A stretch of DNA of 64,000 nt from Gracilaria domingensis (lineage: Eukaryota; Rhodophyta; Florideophyceae; Gracilariales; Gracilariaceae), in the NCBI GenBank assembly GCA_022539475.1, contig VCMS01000205.1, positions 1-64,000 on the forward strand, written 5' to 3'. Position numbers and translations under genes: made by a program. This document shows, piece by piece, positions 22,414 through 33,100 of the stretch. Under the pieces are notes generated by a model, which worked only from the letters and a program-made list of their open reading frames with translations, was not told the origin of the DNA and did not search any database. The number at the start of each line of letters is the position of its first letter. Positions within the stretch are counted from its first letter, which is position 1.

Positions 22414-22890
22414 ATGGCAATTCACAGCGATGCGTCCGACATCGGTTACGGCGGTACCCTCGGCCGCGACTTGTCAGCGGGCAATGCAGGTTTGTGGGCA
22501 AGTCGTGGGTTGTGGCCACCCAAAGACAGGCACGAGTCGATCACTGTGAGGGAGCTACGCGCCGTTCGGCTACTGTTCACGAGACCCTTCGCCCGTTTTC
22601 TGCGGTCGAGCACGATCAAACGCGTCCTAGTCCACGAAGACAACCGGGCGGTGTCACTGGTGCTGAACGCGATGGTGTCGGCCTCCCCGGCAATGATGAG
22701 CGAGCTGCGGAAGCTTCATCGTGTGCTGGAATGGCTCGGGATCACTGTCAAATCCAATTGGATCCCGAGCGCCGTCAACAGTTTTGCTGATCGACTGTCG
22801 CGAACATGGCTCCCGCACGACACAAGAGCAACGTTCCACCCCATTCAGGCATTACGGCACGAATTCGAGTTCGACCGCCGTGTATTCTGA
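22414..22890 (+). CDS. RNase H domain of the DIRS-like element
   Basis: Open frame of 158 residues immediately after RT. It shows the RNase H pattern: HSDASDIGYGGTL at the N-terminus, ESITVRELRAV, VHEDNRAVSLVL and a final NSFADRLSR. These four acidic clusters match the D-E-D-D catalytic set of RNase H. It may be read together with RT by the mechanism the family uses, or start at its own Met at 22414. Confidence 0.75.
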   Translation: MAIHSDASDIGYGGTLGRDLSAGNAGLWASRGLWPPKDRHESITVRELRAVRLLFTRPFARFLRSSTIKRVLVHEDNRAVSLVLNAMVSASPAMMSELRKLHRVLEWLGITVKSNWIPSAVNSFADRLSRTWLPHDTRATFHPIQALRHEFEFDRRVF

Positions 22891-22955
22891 GACCGTCCGT
22901 TCGGCGAGCGGCTAGCCGCTCGGCGCAAATACCTGTTTCAACACCTCGATGAGTC

Positions 22956-24227
22956 ATGGGACCCTCGAGCATGTCACCTTTGGACCCCTCCATTCGACTT
23001 CGTGGCCCTGGAGGTCAGGAAGATCGAAGAAGACGCGGCTCGAGGAATTCTCGTGGCACCCCACTGGCCCAATCAGCCTTGGTATCAACGCCTTCGACAG
23101 GTGTCGAACCGAATCACCGTCTTGCACCCCTCCCAGATCCCGCACGACCTCCTCCAAGGACGGCGGAACGCGCGTTCCTGGGCAGTAGCGATTGCGCAGA
23201 TTCGTTGCTAGCCCGATATCGTTCCGGAGTTCGGCGGTCCGTGCTGGAACGAACAGCAAAACAAAGCCGGACAAACGGGGGAGCTGCAGCCGCGGCGCTG
23301 ATCTCCAACTTTGGATACTCAGAACGTAGCTGGATCAACCGCTCGACTCAGCTTAAGAAATGGTTTGACTTCTGCGAGAAGGAACAAATTCAGCCTTTAG
23401 TAGAAGATGACGGCCCCATCACAGCGTTTGTTGGCTACCTATCCGAAGAAGGAAAGATATCGGCTACATCTTTACCGCAGTATTTGTCCGCCATCTCCAA
23501 GTTTCACGAGCACCATGGCCGTCATTCCCCAACGCAGACAGCTTTGGTGAAGAACCTACTGGCCGCCTACTCTCGAAAGCATGCCTCCGATCGCGACGGG
23601 AAACCGATACGCATTGGCTGCTCTGCAGAGATTTTCCTACGCGTTGTGCGCGCCGGCTGCCACTCCACACAATCGCACACTGTAGGGTGTTGCGCGGCCA
23701 CTGTCATAAGCTTCATCTTTCACTTCCGCTCTGTGAGCATCACAGCCATCAAGCGTGAAGACCTTTCTTTCACGGCAGACAGAATGGAATTACGGGTCCG
23801 AAGGCGAAAGGGAAAGGTCAACTCCCGCCCCTTGGTTCTCAGCTTTGGTCGCAACCCAGCCTGGGATGATCCTGCAAACCCTTTTAGTTTGTTGCGGAAA
23901 TGGACGCGTCTTCGGAAAGGAGCTTGGCTATTTCGTTTCGACGATACGGTAATTAACCTCCACTCCGCTGTTGACAGAGCCCTTAAAGCAGCTGCCGTGT
24001 CAGCGCCTTCAGGGTTGTTTTACAGCTCGCACAGCCCACGAATTGGCTCTTTCAACGAACTGCTTTTGTTGGGTTTCTCTCGGGAGTTCATTATGCATCG
24101 CTTCGATTGGAGTTCTGAATCAATGTTTAAAGTGTACACTGACAGTTCTATCTCTGTGTCGCCCGCTTCGGAATGGTTCTTCGCGCATCTCCTTCCGATC
24201 TCGTCGCTGCGCCCTCCGCCTACGTAA
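22956..24227 (+). CDS. Tyrosine recombinase of the DIRS-like element
   Basis: Open frame of 423 residues. The first 90 residues are Pro/Arg-rich and may be untranslated or a linker. A SAM-like N-terminal DNA-binding domain follows (residues about 120-210: WINRSTQLKKWFDFCEKE, SLPQYLSAISKFH). The catalytic domain has the first Arg within FRSVSITAIKREDL, the H-x-x-R box in SSHSPRIGSFNELLL and the Tyr nucleophile in FKVYTDSS. This R-HxxR-Y set defines the tyrosine recombinases by which DIRS-order elements insert circular DNA without target duplication. The frame looks whole and overlaps the RNase H-recombinase junction closely. Confidence 0.82.
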   Translation: MGPSSMSPLDPSIRLRGPGGQEDRRRRGSRNSRGTPLAQSALVSTPSTGVEPNHRLAPLPDPARPPPRTAERAFLGSSDCADSLLARYRSGVRRSVLERTAKQSRTNGGAAAAALISNFGYSERSWINRSTQLKKWFDFCEKEQIQPLVEDDGPITAFVGYLSEEGKISATSLPQYLSAISKFHEHHGRHSPTQTALVKNLLAAYSRKHASDRDGKPIRIGCSAEIFLRVVRAGCHSTQSHTVGCCAATVISFIFHFRSVSITAIKREDLSFTADRMELRVRRRKGKVNSRPLVLSFGRNPAWDDPANPFSLLRKWTRLRKGAWLFRFDDTVINLHSAVDRALKAAAVSAPSGLFYSSHSPRIGSFNELLLLGFSREFIMHRFDWSSESMFKVYTDSSISVSPASEWFFAHLLPISSLRPPPT

Positions 24228-24258
24228 CCGTTCCTCTCGGCATCTTCAAGTTTTCTTC

Positions 24259-24555
24259 ATGAAATCTGTGAGCATTACAGCTATGAAGAGCTAGCACGAA
24301 AGGACAGAGAGCGACGCAGACTCCCGGCCGCTACTGCCGAGCGTATCAAAAGGCACAGTTCGCCCCCCCCGCGGACCGCTGACGGTGACATTGCGACCTG
24401 ACTGTCTCCTTTCGGAGGCACTGTCTCGCACAAAACCTAAGCGGTCGTGGCTGAACTCGGACTCTGTGAACCAGAAAGAGACACGGGGTCTTTATCAGCG
24501 CTCTCGCTGCACGTCTTAGCCCGGATCTGCTCTCTCCTCGCATGTCCGTTTCTTC
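24259..24555 (+). repeat. A2 split direct repeat of the DIRS-like element
   Basis: Second copy of the A repeat (see 20201-20498), preceded by the short B1 unit and followed by a 150-bp tail that ends with the B2 unit at 24708. The ORFs seen on the minus strand here (24346-24582, 24437-24697) mirror those in A1 and reflect the repeat, not genes. Confidence 0.75.
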
Positions 24556-24906
24556 GCCCACCCTTCCCTCCCGTACAATCACATGTCGTTTCTTCGTTAC
24601 TTATTTCTTTAGCTTTCACAAGTCGGCAATATTGGCCTTGAGGATCACCGTCTTGTTCCTTTATTAAACGTAGTGCGCACTGCGCTTCGTTCTTCAAGTT
24701 TTCTTCATCCTTGACAAATAAGGCCGCAACGATAGGGTTACGTATGTTATGCTTTTCACGAGAGAAAACCTTACGAGAGTTCTATCTACCTTCCATTATG
24801 TCATTTTATTATTGAACCTGTCAGTTAGGTTTTTATACTCTTACAAACTGTCTTTTTCGTAAACGTTTCTTTTGTGTTCTTTTACAATTTCCGGCATTTC
24901 CCTGCA

Positions 24907-27021
24907 AAGATTCCGTATGTATCTCTTCTCAAGGAAAAGCCCAGTTACATTAAGCATTTACGTGTATTTGGCTGCCGTGTATTAATTATGGTTCGAGAAG
25001 GTCAATTGAAGAAGTTTGACTCACGTTCGTTGAAAGTATCAATCTTGGACATACATAAGGTGGACTATATAAGGTACTTACCAATGCTGGAGAAATGGTT
25101 ACGAAGCACGTGAAATTCATTGAGAACGAATTTCCAGCCTTGTCTAATCTTAGTGCAAATGATTCTATTCTACCCGCTCCTTCTTCAGCATCTTCGTGCT
25201 CTGTACACGATTTTGCCGAAGACGTGGAGTCCATTTCATCAAGTGATATTCCTGATCTTGTTTTTGAATCAGACTCTGAGGTATCAGAGATTAATGATAC
25301 AAGTTCTGCAGCTCCGAATGGTACTCACTTATCTCACTCTTCTCATGCCGGAATGGACACTCATTTTCCTCCCAGACATTCTACATACAATCCAGACACT
25401 GGAGAATATGGTTCGCATGATGATTTGGAGGATGTAGTTGTCAAAGAAATCTCAATTGTGCCAGTCGAACAAAGTAATGCTGCTCTGCCGCAGGCGAATA
25501 GCACCTCGGATGACCCTTCATTGAAGGAAGCTCTTCGTTCACCTGAGGCTGAATTTTGGAAGGCTGAAATTGAAACTGAGTTCGAAACTATCAGCAAGCT
25601 ACGCACTTATGAAGAAGTTGATGGACAACACGGAAGCTCCATCTGGTGTAATCTTGCCATTGAAACGCGACCATACCGATGCCCCTGCACGTTTCAAACC
25701 CCGCCTGATTGCCAGAGGAAATTTTCAGAATAGTGCAGAAGCAGATAATCTTTACGCTCCAATTCTCAATTTTGAAGTCTTTCGTTTGATGCTCGTAGTT
25801 GCTGCATCTCGGGGTTGGGAGAGGCAGCACATTGACGTCAAAGGTGCATTACTCCATGCGTACATGCCCGATGACAATCCCCTGTGGATTAAACTTCCAA
25901 ACATTCCTGCAATTGCGGCTGCCGATGGAAGGATTGTCAAGCTGGTTAAATCTTTGTATGGTACTAGAGAAGCTCCCCGAGTTTGGAACGAATGCTTTTC
26001 GAAGTTTTTATATTCGCTGGGATTTCGGAAGTTTGAATCCACACCATGCATCTATGTGTATCGTATTTTGAACGATATGGTTGTTATTTTGGCTTATGTT
26101 GATGATCTCTTTTTCTTCGGACCGCCTCACATCATCAAATGGCTAAAGAGAAAATCTGCGAACAATTTGAACTTTCAGATATTGGGCGTACAGACCTGTA
26201 CCTTGGAGTTTCTATTGAAGATGGTAGAGATCGTATTGTTCTTCACCAGCGTCCTTTCATTGAAGGCCTTATTCAACAAATCAGACTTGAAGATGCCACT
26301 ACTGTCTCGACACCTCTTCCAAGTGAACACAGTCTGTATGACGCCCGACGCATCCCAACTGCCTCACAGGATCTTAACATGCACTCTGTACCATATCGTG
26401 AAATCTTGGGGACTCTGCTTTTCTTAAGTACTCGAACCGGACCGGACATCTCTAGAGCAGTATCAATGCTTGGAAGGGTCTCTGCATCTCCTCCCCCGTG
26501 TCATTGGCGTAACATGAAACACGTCATCCGATACTTCAAGAGCACAATGAATCATAGGTTGGTCATTGAAAGGTCAACCTGTAATCTTGAGGTTGAAGCG
26601 TAATGCGATGCCGATGCCTTAAGGTTGAAGCGTAATGCGATGTCGACTGGGGACGTGATTTGGATGAACGCCGATCTCGTAGAGGATTCTATATCACTCT
26701 TGGGTCTGTGCCTATTGTACGGAGTTCAAAACTTCAGCAATCCACCCCACTTTCTATCAATAAGACCGAGTTCTATGTTCTGTCAGAAAGTTTCAAACAG
26801 CTTACATGGATAAGAAATTTCTTTGTCCAACTTGGTACAGAAGTCCAGGAGCCAATCATCATTAGAAAAGAAAAGTAGGGTTCTATTTCGTGGTCGAAAG
26901 ACGTTTTTTAATTACGCCGTGTGAAACACATTGATTTGCGTCATTATCATGTGTTAGATTCTGTTCGTGAAAACTTATTTTCCGTACACCATGTTTATTC
27001 TGACGATAGTCATGCTGATAT
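24907..27021 (+). pseudogene. Copia integrase end, RT and RNase H remnant of element E
   Basis: Starts with the Copia post-integrase motif KPSYIKHLRVFGC. An acidic serine-rich linker (25095-25600) follows, then RT with RQHIDVKGALLHAYM, VKSLYGTREAPRVWNE and the catalytic box AYVDDLFFFG (near 26100). Next come the Copia RT thumb/connection region (26139-26603) and an RNase H remnant (26625-27000). It is broken in several places. The last bases before chromovirus B are part of the five-base target duplication GATAT. Confidence 0.75.
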
Positions 27022-27878
27022 TGTAGAGCAAAACGCCCTTTGTGGGGATGCACCGAGGTGGTTTTCATAGTTTGTTGATCTGTTACCGGCTTCGACACCT
27101 CAGGTTATGAGAGGCTACTGGGGTAGTGCCCCTATTTTGGGGTATGCCTAGGAAGGGTAGTATTTCTGCACACGTGTGCCAAGTTGGCCCGATCGCGCGG
27201 GCCCCGTGGCAAGCATGCCACGGGGGCACAACTGTAGTGTATTGGCCGGCAGCGCCGGATAGTTAGATATTTTAATTGATATTTTCAAGTGCCGTATATA
27301 AGTGGCGGCACTTGCCGCCACTGTACGGGAAGTAAACCTCAACGAGGCCTTTGGCTCTGATCTTCTTGCCGCTTGCGCACGGTCACAAGCCCCATCCTGG
27401 GGAATACCGCCGCAATTCCGGGCTGATCAACCAACCTCCGTCCCTGAGGAGTACTAATCCGTCGTCACGGCACTTTTTTTATCTATTTTATTGTTTTCAT
27501 TTCCGTCTTACGGCTTTCACTACTCTGCCCTACATTGTAGGTTTGTCCCATTTGTCTCGGGAGTTTTCCCGCTTATCGCGAGTCAGTGCTCCGCAGTGCG
27601 GCTCGTTTGTTGATCTTTTGTCGTCCCATACCGTTGGGCTGGATACCCCCACTCGCTGTGGCTCGCCGGAACCATCCGGATACCTACGCCGATTCTACCC
27701 CTTCTACCTCCGACTGCACGCCCAGATCGGGGCCACCCGGATTTACACCCGGCTCGTGTTGGCCCTATCGGAGGGTTCTGCCGCTCGACTGCCCTTCACA
27801 GGGAGCAGGGCCTGAACACCCTGAGGTGCTCGTCCGCGACGCGGCTTGTTGTTTTCCCGTCAAGGGTTTTGCACCACA
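27022..27878 (+). repeat. 5' LTR of chromovirus B
   Basis: 857 bp, TGTAGAGC...GCACCACA. TATA-like GTATATAAG lies at 27294-27302, followed at once by an 8-bp perfect stem with six-base loop (27301-27322). The ORFs at 27351-27897 are LTR sequence only. Related LTRs stand alone at 43113-44043, 45048-45927 and 17559-18436. Confidence 0.93.
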
Positions 27879-27881
27879 AAC

Positions 27882-27894
27882 TGGTCTCCCGACC
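27882..27894 (+). other. Primer-binding site of chromovirus B
   Basis: TGGTCTCCCGACC, three bases after the LTR. It is identical to the site of element A and close to that of D. The primer tRNA is not identified. Confidence 0.75.
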
Positions 27895-28042
27895 TAGAAT
27901 CGGCTTTATTGGCCAACAATCGTTGGAGCTGGTTCGTTTGTTTGGAGCCCAGATAGTTGGGAATATCCGTTCTTACGGTTCTCTCATTGTCCGTTTTCGG
28001 AAGTTGTTTTGGTTGCCCATTGGCCGACTGTGTCGGTGAACG

Positions 28043-30052
28043 ATGTCGTCCCGTCGCAGGAGTAGCGCGCCACGTGCCGCTTCTGTGCCCGGTTCGTCCG
28101 GCTTGCCGGCAAGTTTGCCGCCGTTGCCGAAGGACGCACTGGAGGTCCCAGGCAATGGCGACCCGAAACCGGCTTCCCGGGGCCGCCGTTCTGATAACGG
28201 GACCCCACCCACTCGTGGGCCAACCGAGACCGCACCTGCGGCTGATGCCGCCGCAGCGGTTGACGTTATGTCGTCGCGGTCCGACGAGTATACCCTCCGT
28301 GAATTAGAGGCTCAGGTTCGCATTCTGCAGAACTCCCAAGTGGGCCTCATCCGAGATATTACAAAACTCCGGCAACGGCTCGATGAAGCCGGTGTCCGGG
28401 ATGTTTCGAGCGACGTCCGTGTTTTACGGTCTGATGTCAACCAGATTATGGAACACCGACAGGTGTCGGCTGGTCTGCACGAGCAGGCTGCCGCACGCCT
28501 GGACCGCCTGGCTACCCGTCTGGAGACGGTCGAGCAAATCATCGTATCCGATGCTGTTGCGCCGGGAGCCCCGGTTTCTGAGGGTTCTCAGCACTCGCGC
28601 CGTTCCCGGGATCGTCCGGCAAAGAAGAAGGTCAAGGTTGAGTCTGACTCGTCTTCTTCATCCTCTTCTGATGAGGAGGGCCCCAAAAAGGGATCGTCTA
28701 CCGACTCTTCGGACAGCGCGGAAGAGCGCTCTCGCTATCGTGCATCCCGTTCGCGGGCTACTGAAGCCACTTCTGGTGTTGCACGAGGCCGTACGAAAGG
28801 ACGGAGACACCTCGGATTGAAGGAGTTGAAGCCGACAAACTTACTGTATCGGAAGCTACTATCTTACCGATATTATCGGCTTGATGACACGACGCCACAG
28901 AGGACCCCACGTGGGACTGGCAAAGTGCGAAATCATCTCCGACAAATGGAGCTCACGCTAAAGCCCCACAAGTTCTCTGGGGAAGATCCAATTCTTGTCT
29001 TGGATTTTCTTAGCCGCTTCGTAGCGGAAGCCGATGTACTTCGGATGAGTGAGGCACAGGCCTACATCGCGCTGCCGTACTTTTTGACGGGTGTAGCCGA
29101 AGATCAATTCAATTCGGTTCGTGGGTCGTCTCGCGCCTCCGAAGGAGGAGTTACGTGCTGGCCGGAAGCGGTACAATATCTCCTGCGCTCTTACGCGACA
29201 GGCAATGCGATACAAGGTGCCATACTCGCGCTACGAGACACGAAGCAAGGAGCCGAAGAGTCGGAAACCGTTTATTCGACCCGCCTCAATAAGGCTTTCC
29301 ACAGATGTGGCAACGTGTTCTCCGCAGCCGAGCGGTGTACGATGTTTGTTGATGGACTGGACCGATCAATTCGGACGTTGGTAGCCCATTATCGGGAGAA
29401 CAAACGCCGGATTACCTATCTGGAACTCGTTCAATTTGCCCAAGCTGAGGGAGATGCAGCTCGAGCACGCGCTGGTATCAAGACGCGCACGCGCCGACTC
29501 CTTCATGTAGAAGGCCGAGACTCCTCACTGCCTCACTCGCGAGGTTCTGTTCAAGGGGGTTATGATAACCTACACCTGTTACAGGACGATGGTTCAATGC
29601 CGAGTTCGGAATTGCTGTCGACGACGGAGCAGTCTACAGTGGGCGCAGACCCCGCTCTGTACGCCGGACGTCAAGTCCCGGCATTGCCCGTGCCGCACTC
29701 TGGCGGATATCGAAGCCAACGCCCTGGATGGAGGGACCCGTATCCTCCTCGACAGGAGTGCCGGCCGCCCAACGCGGATCTTCTTCGTCACCTTATTTGT
29801 CATACCTGTTACAGGCCAGGGCACATCGCTCCGAATTGCTTAATGCCCATACGGGATATGGCGAAGATAGTGCCTCAGTATGAGTCGTTGACGCCCGCCG
29901 AGCGGGAACGTGTTCCCGACAAATCGTACCTTCGTGCGAAGGCGGAGACTCAGCCTGGGAACCAGGAAACGGTGCCATCGAATGGTGGAACTGTAGCCGC
30001 CCCTGCGGAATCGCAATCTCCGCAGATTGGCGGCGACGCTCAGAAAAACTGA
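28043..30052 (+). CDS. gag: Gag of chromovirus B
   Basis: Open frame of 669 residues. A Pro/Ala/Ser-rich start is followed by a helical coiled-coil-like part (residues about 80-160), then a basic and serine/aspartate-rich stretch (about 190-235, KKKVKVESDSSSSSSSDEE), as in the gags of A and D. The capsid-type region (about 295-450) carries KPHKFSGEDPILVLDFLSRF. One zinc knuckle, CHTCYRPGHIAPNC (CX2CX4HX4C), lies near residue 595. It would package element RNA. The frame looks whole, and the pol frame opens 116 bp after its end. Confidence 0.88.
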   Translation: MSSRRRSSAPRAASVPGSSGLPASLPPLPKDALEVPGNGDPKPASRGRRSDNGTPPTRGPTETAPAADAAAAVDVMSSRSDEYTLRELEAQVRILQNSQVGLIRDITKLRQRLDEAGVRDVSSDVRVLRSDVNQIMEHRQVSAGLHEQAAARLDRLATRLETVEQIIVSDAVAPGAPVSEGSQHSRRSRDRPAKKKVKVESDSSSSSSSDEEGPKKGSSTDSSDSAEERSRYRASRSRATEATSGVARGRTKGRRHLGLKELKPTNLLYRKLLSYRYYRLDDTTPQRTPRGTGKVRNHLRQMELTLKPHKFSGEDPILVLDFLSRFVAEADVLRMSEAQAYIALPYFLTGVAEDQFNSVRGSSRASEGGVTCWPEAVQYLLRSYATGNAIQGAILALRDTKQGAEESETVYSTRLNKAFHRCGNVFSAAERCTMFVDGLDRSIRTLVAHYRENKRRITYLELVQFAQAEGDAARARAGIKTRTRRLLHVEGRDSSLPHSRGSVQGGYDNLHLLQDDGSMPSSELLSTTEQSTVGADPALYAGRQVPALPVPHSGGYRSQRPGWRDPYPPRQECRPPNADLLRHLICHTCYRPGHIAPNCLMPIRDMAKIVPQYESLTPAERERVPDKSYLRAKAETQPGNQETVPSNGGTVAAPAESQSPQIGGDAQKN

Positions 30053-30168
30053 GCAAGGGAGCCTCCAGCAATGGAGAGGCGCCCCCAGCGACGGGGTTTA
30101 GTGCGCCTGAGGCTGAGAAGCCTCGCTCCCCGGTCACAATCCTTTCGAGGAAACTGGCCACTACAGAC

Positions 30169-33100
30169 GTGGACTCTGAGCACCTTGGTGTCTTGCGTCG
30201 CCCGTGGATACGGTCTAAGAACAGCCGGTTCCCGGATAGAGTCCTGGTCATGGCGAAACGTAACTACAAAGTTTACGCCGACCTGGGTGTTTCCGACCAG
30301 TACATGGTTCGGCAGTTGTCCGTGCTCGATACAGGAGCTGGGCCAAATTTCTTGGTTGAATCGATGATTCCGCCGCACTTGCGGTCTCGCGTTCGTGCGG
30401 CGCCGCAGATTGATATAGCGGATGTGAACAATCGGCCACTCTCGACTGTGGGAGTAATAGACCTGCTCGTCAGGCTTGGCCGCTACGTGGCGAAGCTCGA
30501 TTTCGTGGTTTGCAAGCAACTCGCTGCGCCGGTTATCCTCGGCTGCGACTTCTGTGACCGCTTCGTCGATGCAATTCGACCGCGGAAGCAAACCATCGAA
30601 ATAGAAGATGGGACTACTGTACCGATCGTTCGGCGTCCCCTACGCCGGGCTCTGAAGAAGCAAGTCCCTTTGCCTGCGGCACAGAAGCCTACAGCCGATG
30701 AACGGAAGTCTACAAAGCTCCGAGTAGCTCGGCCCATTTCCATCCCGCCTGAATCACAGGTCTGGGTTACTGTGACGTCCCCACAATGTGGCTTACAAAC
30801 GGTACAACCGTTGCCTGCGTTACAGGAGAAGCATCAGCTTGCCCTCGCTAATGGGATTGTTTTCGTCGAACCCGAGCAGCCCTTTCAGGTGCTGGTTGCG
30901 AACTTCAGCCGTTTTCCTCAACGGTTGGTTAGGAGCCAAGTTATTGGTTCGTTGCTTCCGCACCCTGCGGCTATAGTGCCTACTCAGGTTTCTATTGCCG
31001 AGGTTCTCGGAATCCTCGAAGCTGAGGAGGGGGAGGCGGAACGGAACAATTCCGAAACGACTGGACCGAACAGTTCGTCGGAAGATGCTACGCCGACTTC
31101 GTCGGATGCGAATAACCGCAGCCTGTCGAAGGAAGCGATGCCGACCTCGTCGGGCAGTAATGATACGGACCTGAGTGCTGCTGACACGAAGGATAAGGCA
31201 GTACAGGAACTGGAGTCTCTGGATCTTGAACATGTCCCAGAGACTCACCGCGATAAATTGCGGCACATGCTTGAGGAGTTCACGCCCATGTGGGATGGCA
31301 CTCTGGGTAAGATTGGTATTACCGAACATCGGATTGATTTGCTACCGAATACTCGGCCCATTTCACAGCACCCTTACAGGGCAGGACCGACAGCTCGGCA
31401 GGAGGAGAAAGCTCAAGTTGAGAAGATGCTCCGCGCTGGAGTTATCGAGCCGGCTCAGTCACCTTGGGCATCGCCGGTGGTGCTCGCGCCCAAAGCTGAT
31501 GGGTCTTGGCGATTTTGCATCGATTACCGCAAGCTAAACGCGGCTAGAGTCAAGGATGTATATCCTATCCCACGAATGGATGAATGCATCGATTCGTTGG
31601 GCGACGCGAAAGTGTTCACAACCCTAGATGCGAATTGGGGCTATTGGCAAGTTCCCGTGAGGGCTGAGGATCGTGACAAGACAGCCTTCGTTTGTCATGA
31701 AGGATTGTACCGATTCAATCGGATGCCCTTTGGGTTAACGAACGCGCCAGCCACCTTTCAACGAGCTGTGGATATTTTGCTAGCCCGCTTTAAGTGGAAG
31801 ACTTGCCTGGTATACCTGGATGACATCATTGTCTACTCCAGCAACCTGGATGAGCACTTGACCCACGTACGGGATGTGATGCGAGTCCTACGCGATGCAG
31901 GCATTACGCTCAAGCTCAAGAAGTGTGAGTTCTTTACCGAAACCGTCAGGTATCTCGGCCATGTTATCCGTCCGGGACGGCTTTCGATTGACGAAGTACG
32001 CGTGAAATCCCTCAAAGAGGCTAAGCATCCGAGGACGCAGACGGAACTCCGATCTTTTCTCGGCTTGTGCAATGTGTATCGCCGCTTCATTCCGAACTTC
32101 GCGGATATCGCTGCACCTCTGAACGAGCTTCTTCGCAAAGGACAGGCAGTCGATCTGGAAGAATTCGACGACCACAAGGTCGCGGCTTTCTCGTCGCTCG
32201 TGGACGCGGTGACATCGCCACCTGTTTTATCCCTGCCTAGGGCTGGTTTGCCATATGCAGTAGATACGGATGCGAGCGACTACCAAGTCGGCTGTGCCCT
32301 ATTCCAGACCACCAATGATGGCGAGCGATTGCCAATTGGGTATTGGTCAAGGAGCCTCAACGTTCACGAGAGGAATTACTCGGTATCCGAGAAGGAGTGC
32401 TTGGCAGTTGTCTGGGCGTTACAGACACTGCGGCCCTATCTTATAGGGACCCGCTTCATTGTTCATACCGATCATTCGGCATTACGCTGGCTACTCTCTA
32501 TAGCAGAGCCATCTGGCCGCTTGATGCGGTGGAGACTTCGCTTGTCGGAATTCGACTTCGAAATCCGTTACAAGAAAGGACTCCTGAACACTCAGGCTGA
32601 CGCACTGTCCCGCTTGGAAACAGCGGCTGAAGCTGCGCCAGTCGATGATCTGGAGATACCGTGCTTCCTCGTGGAAGACGGCTCGAGCGATGCCCATGAA
32701 GAATCGGAAGGATGGGACATCTACGATGCTGTTTTAGCCATGTCAGACACGCAACCCGAACCGGGCTCTTTCGTACCGATCAAGCCGGAGGAACTCATCC
32801 GGGAGCAGCACACCGACCGTTTTTGTACGGAGATTCGTAGTCGTCTAAACGGTGGAGCACAGTTGCCTTTCGTCGAGAACGACCAAGGATTTCTAATCCG
32901 AACTGTCGGAAACAGGCCACAGATTGTGGTTCCGCACTCACTTCAGTCACGAGTACTGCATTTGTCGCACTATGCGAAGTTGTCAGCCCACCCTGGTGGA
33001 AGGAAGTTGTACTACACCTTACGGAAGGACTTTTACTGGCCAGCAATGGCTTTCGACGCGTATGCCACTGTTCGTGGATGTTCTGACTGCGCGAAGAACC

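Larger units (their letters stand above)
20201..24708 (+). mobile_element. DIRS-like tyrosine-recombinase retroelement (PAT/Ngaro-type ends), looks whole
   Basis: 4.5-kb element with ORFs for a gag-like protein, RT, RNase H and a tyrosine recombinase in place of an integrase. The ends are split direct repeats: a roughly 298-bp A repeat at 20201-20498 and again at 24259-24555, and a short B repeat with CTTCAAGTTTTCTTCAT just before the second A (to 24260) and again at the right end (24691-24708). This A1-ORFs-B1-A2-B2 layout is that of PAT-like and Ngaro-like elements. All main frames are open. The A repeats differ at only a few percent of positions, so the copy is rather young. Confidence 0.82.
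19676..24906. mobile_element. Non-autonomous DNA element with short inverted ends, hosting a DIRS-like element
   Basis: Left end TGCAGGAAATGCCGAAA (19676) and right end, on the opposite strand, TGCAGGGAAATGCCGGAAA (ending at 24906) form an imperfect inverted repeat set inside Copia integrase sequence. Subtracting the DIRS-like insertion (20201-24708) leaves about 720 bp without coding potential. The left part carries several GATAACT/AGTTATC-type repeats (19710-19800), typical of subterminal sites. The flanks AAA/AAG hint at a 3-bp target duplication. The superfamily is not resolved. Confidence 0.55.

Noticed and set aside
27351-27897. ORFs inside LTRs (also 38274-38811, 43578-44238, 45396-45740, 18066-18371)
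   Set aside because: They fall wholly in LTR sequence and recur only because the LTRs are related; no protein features.
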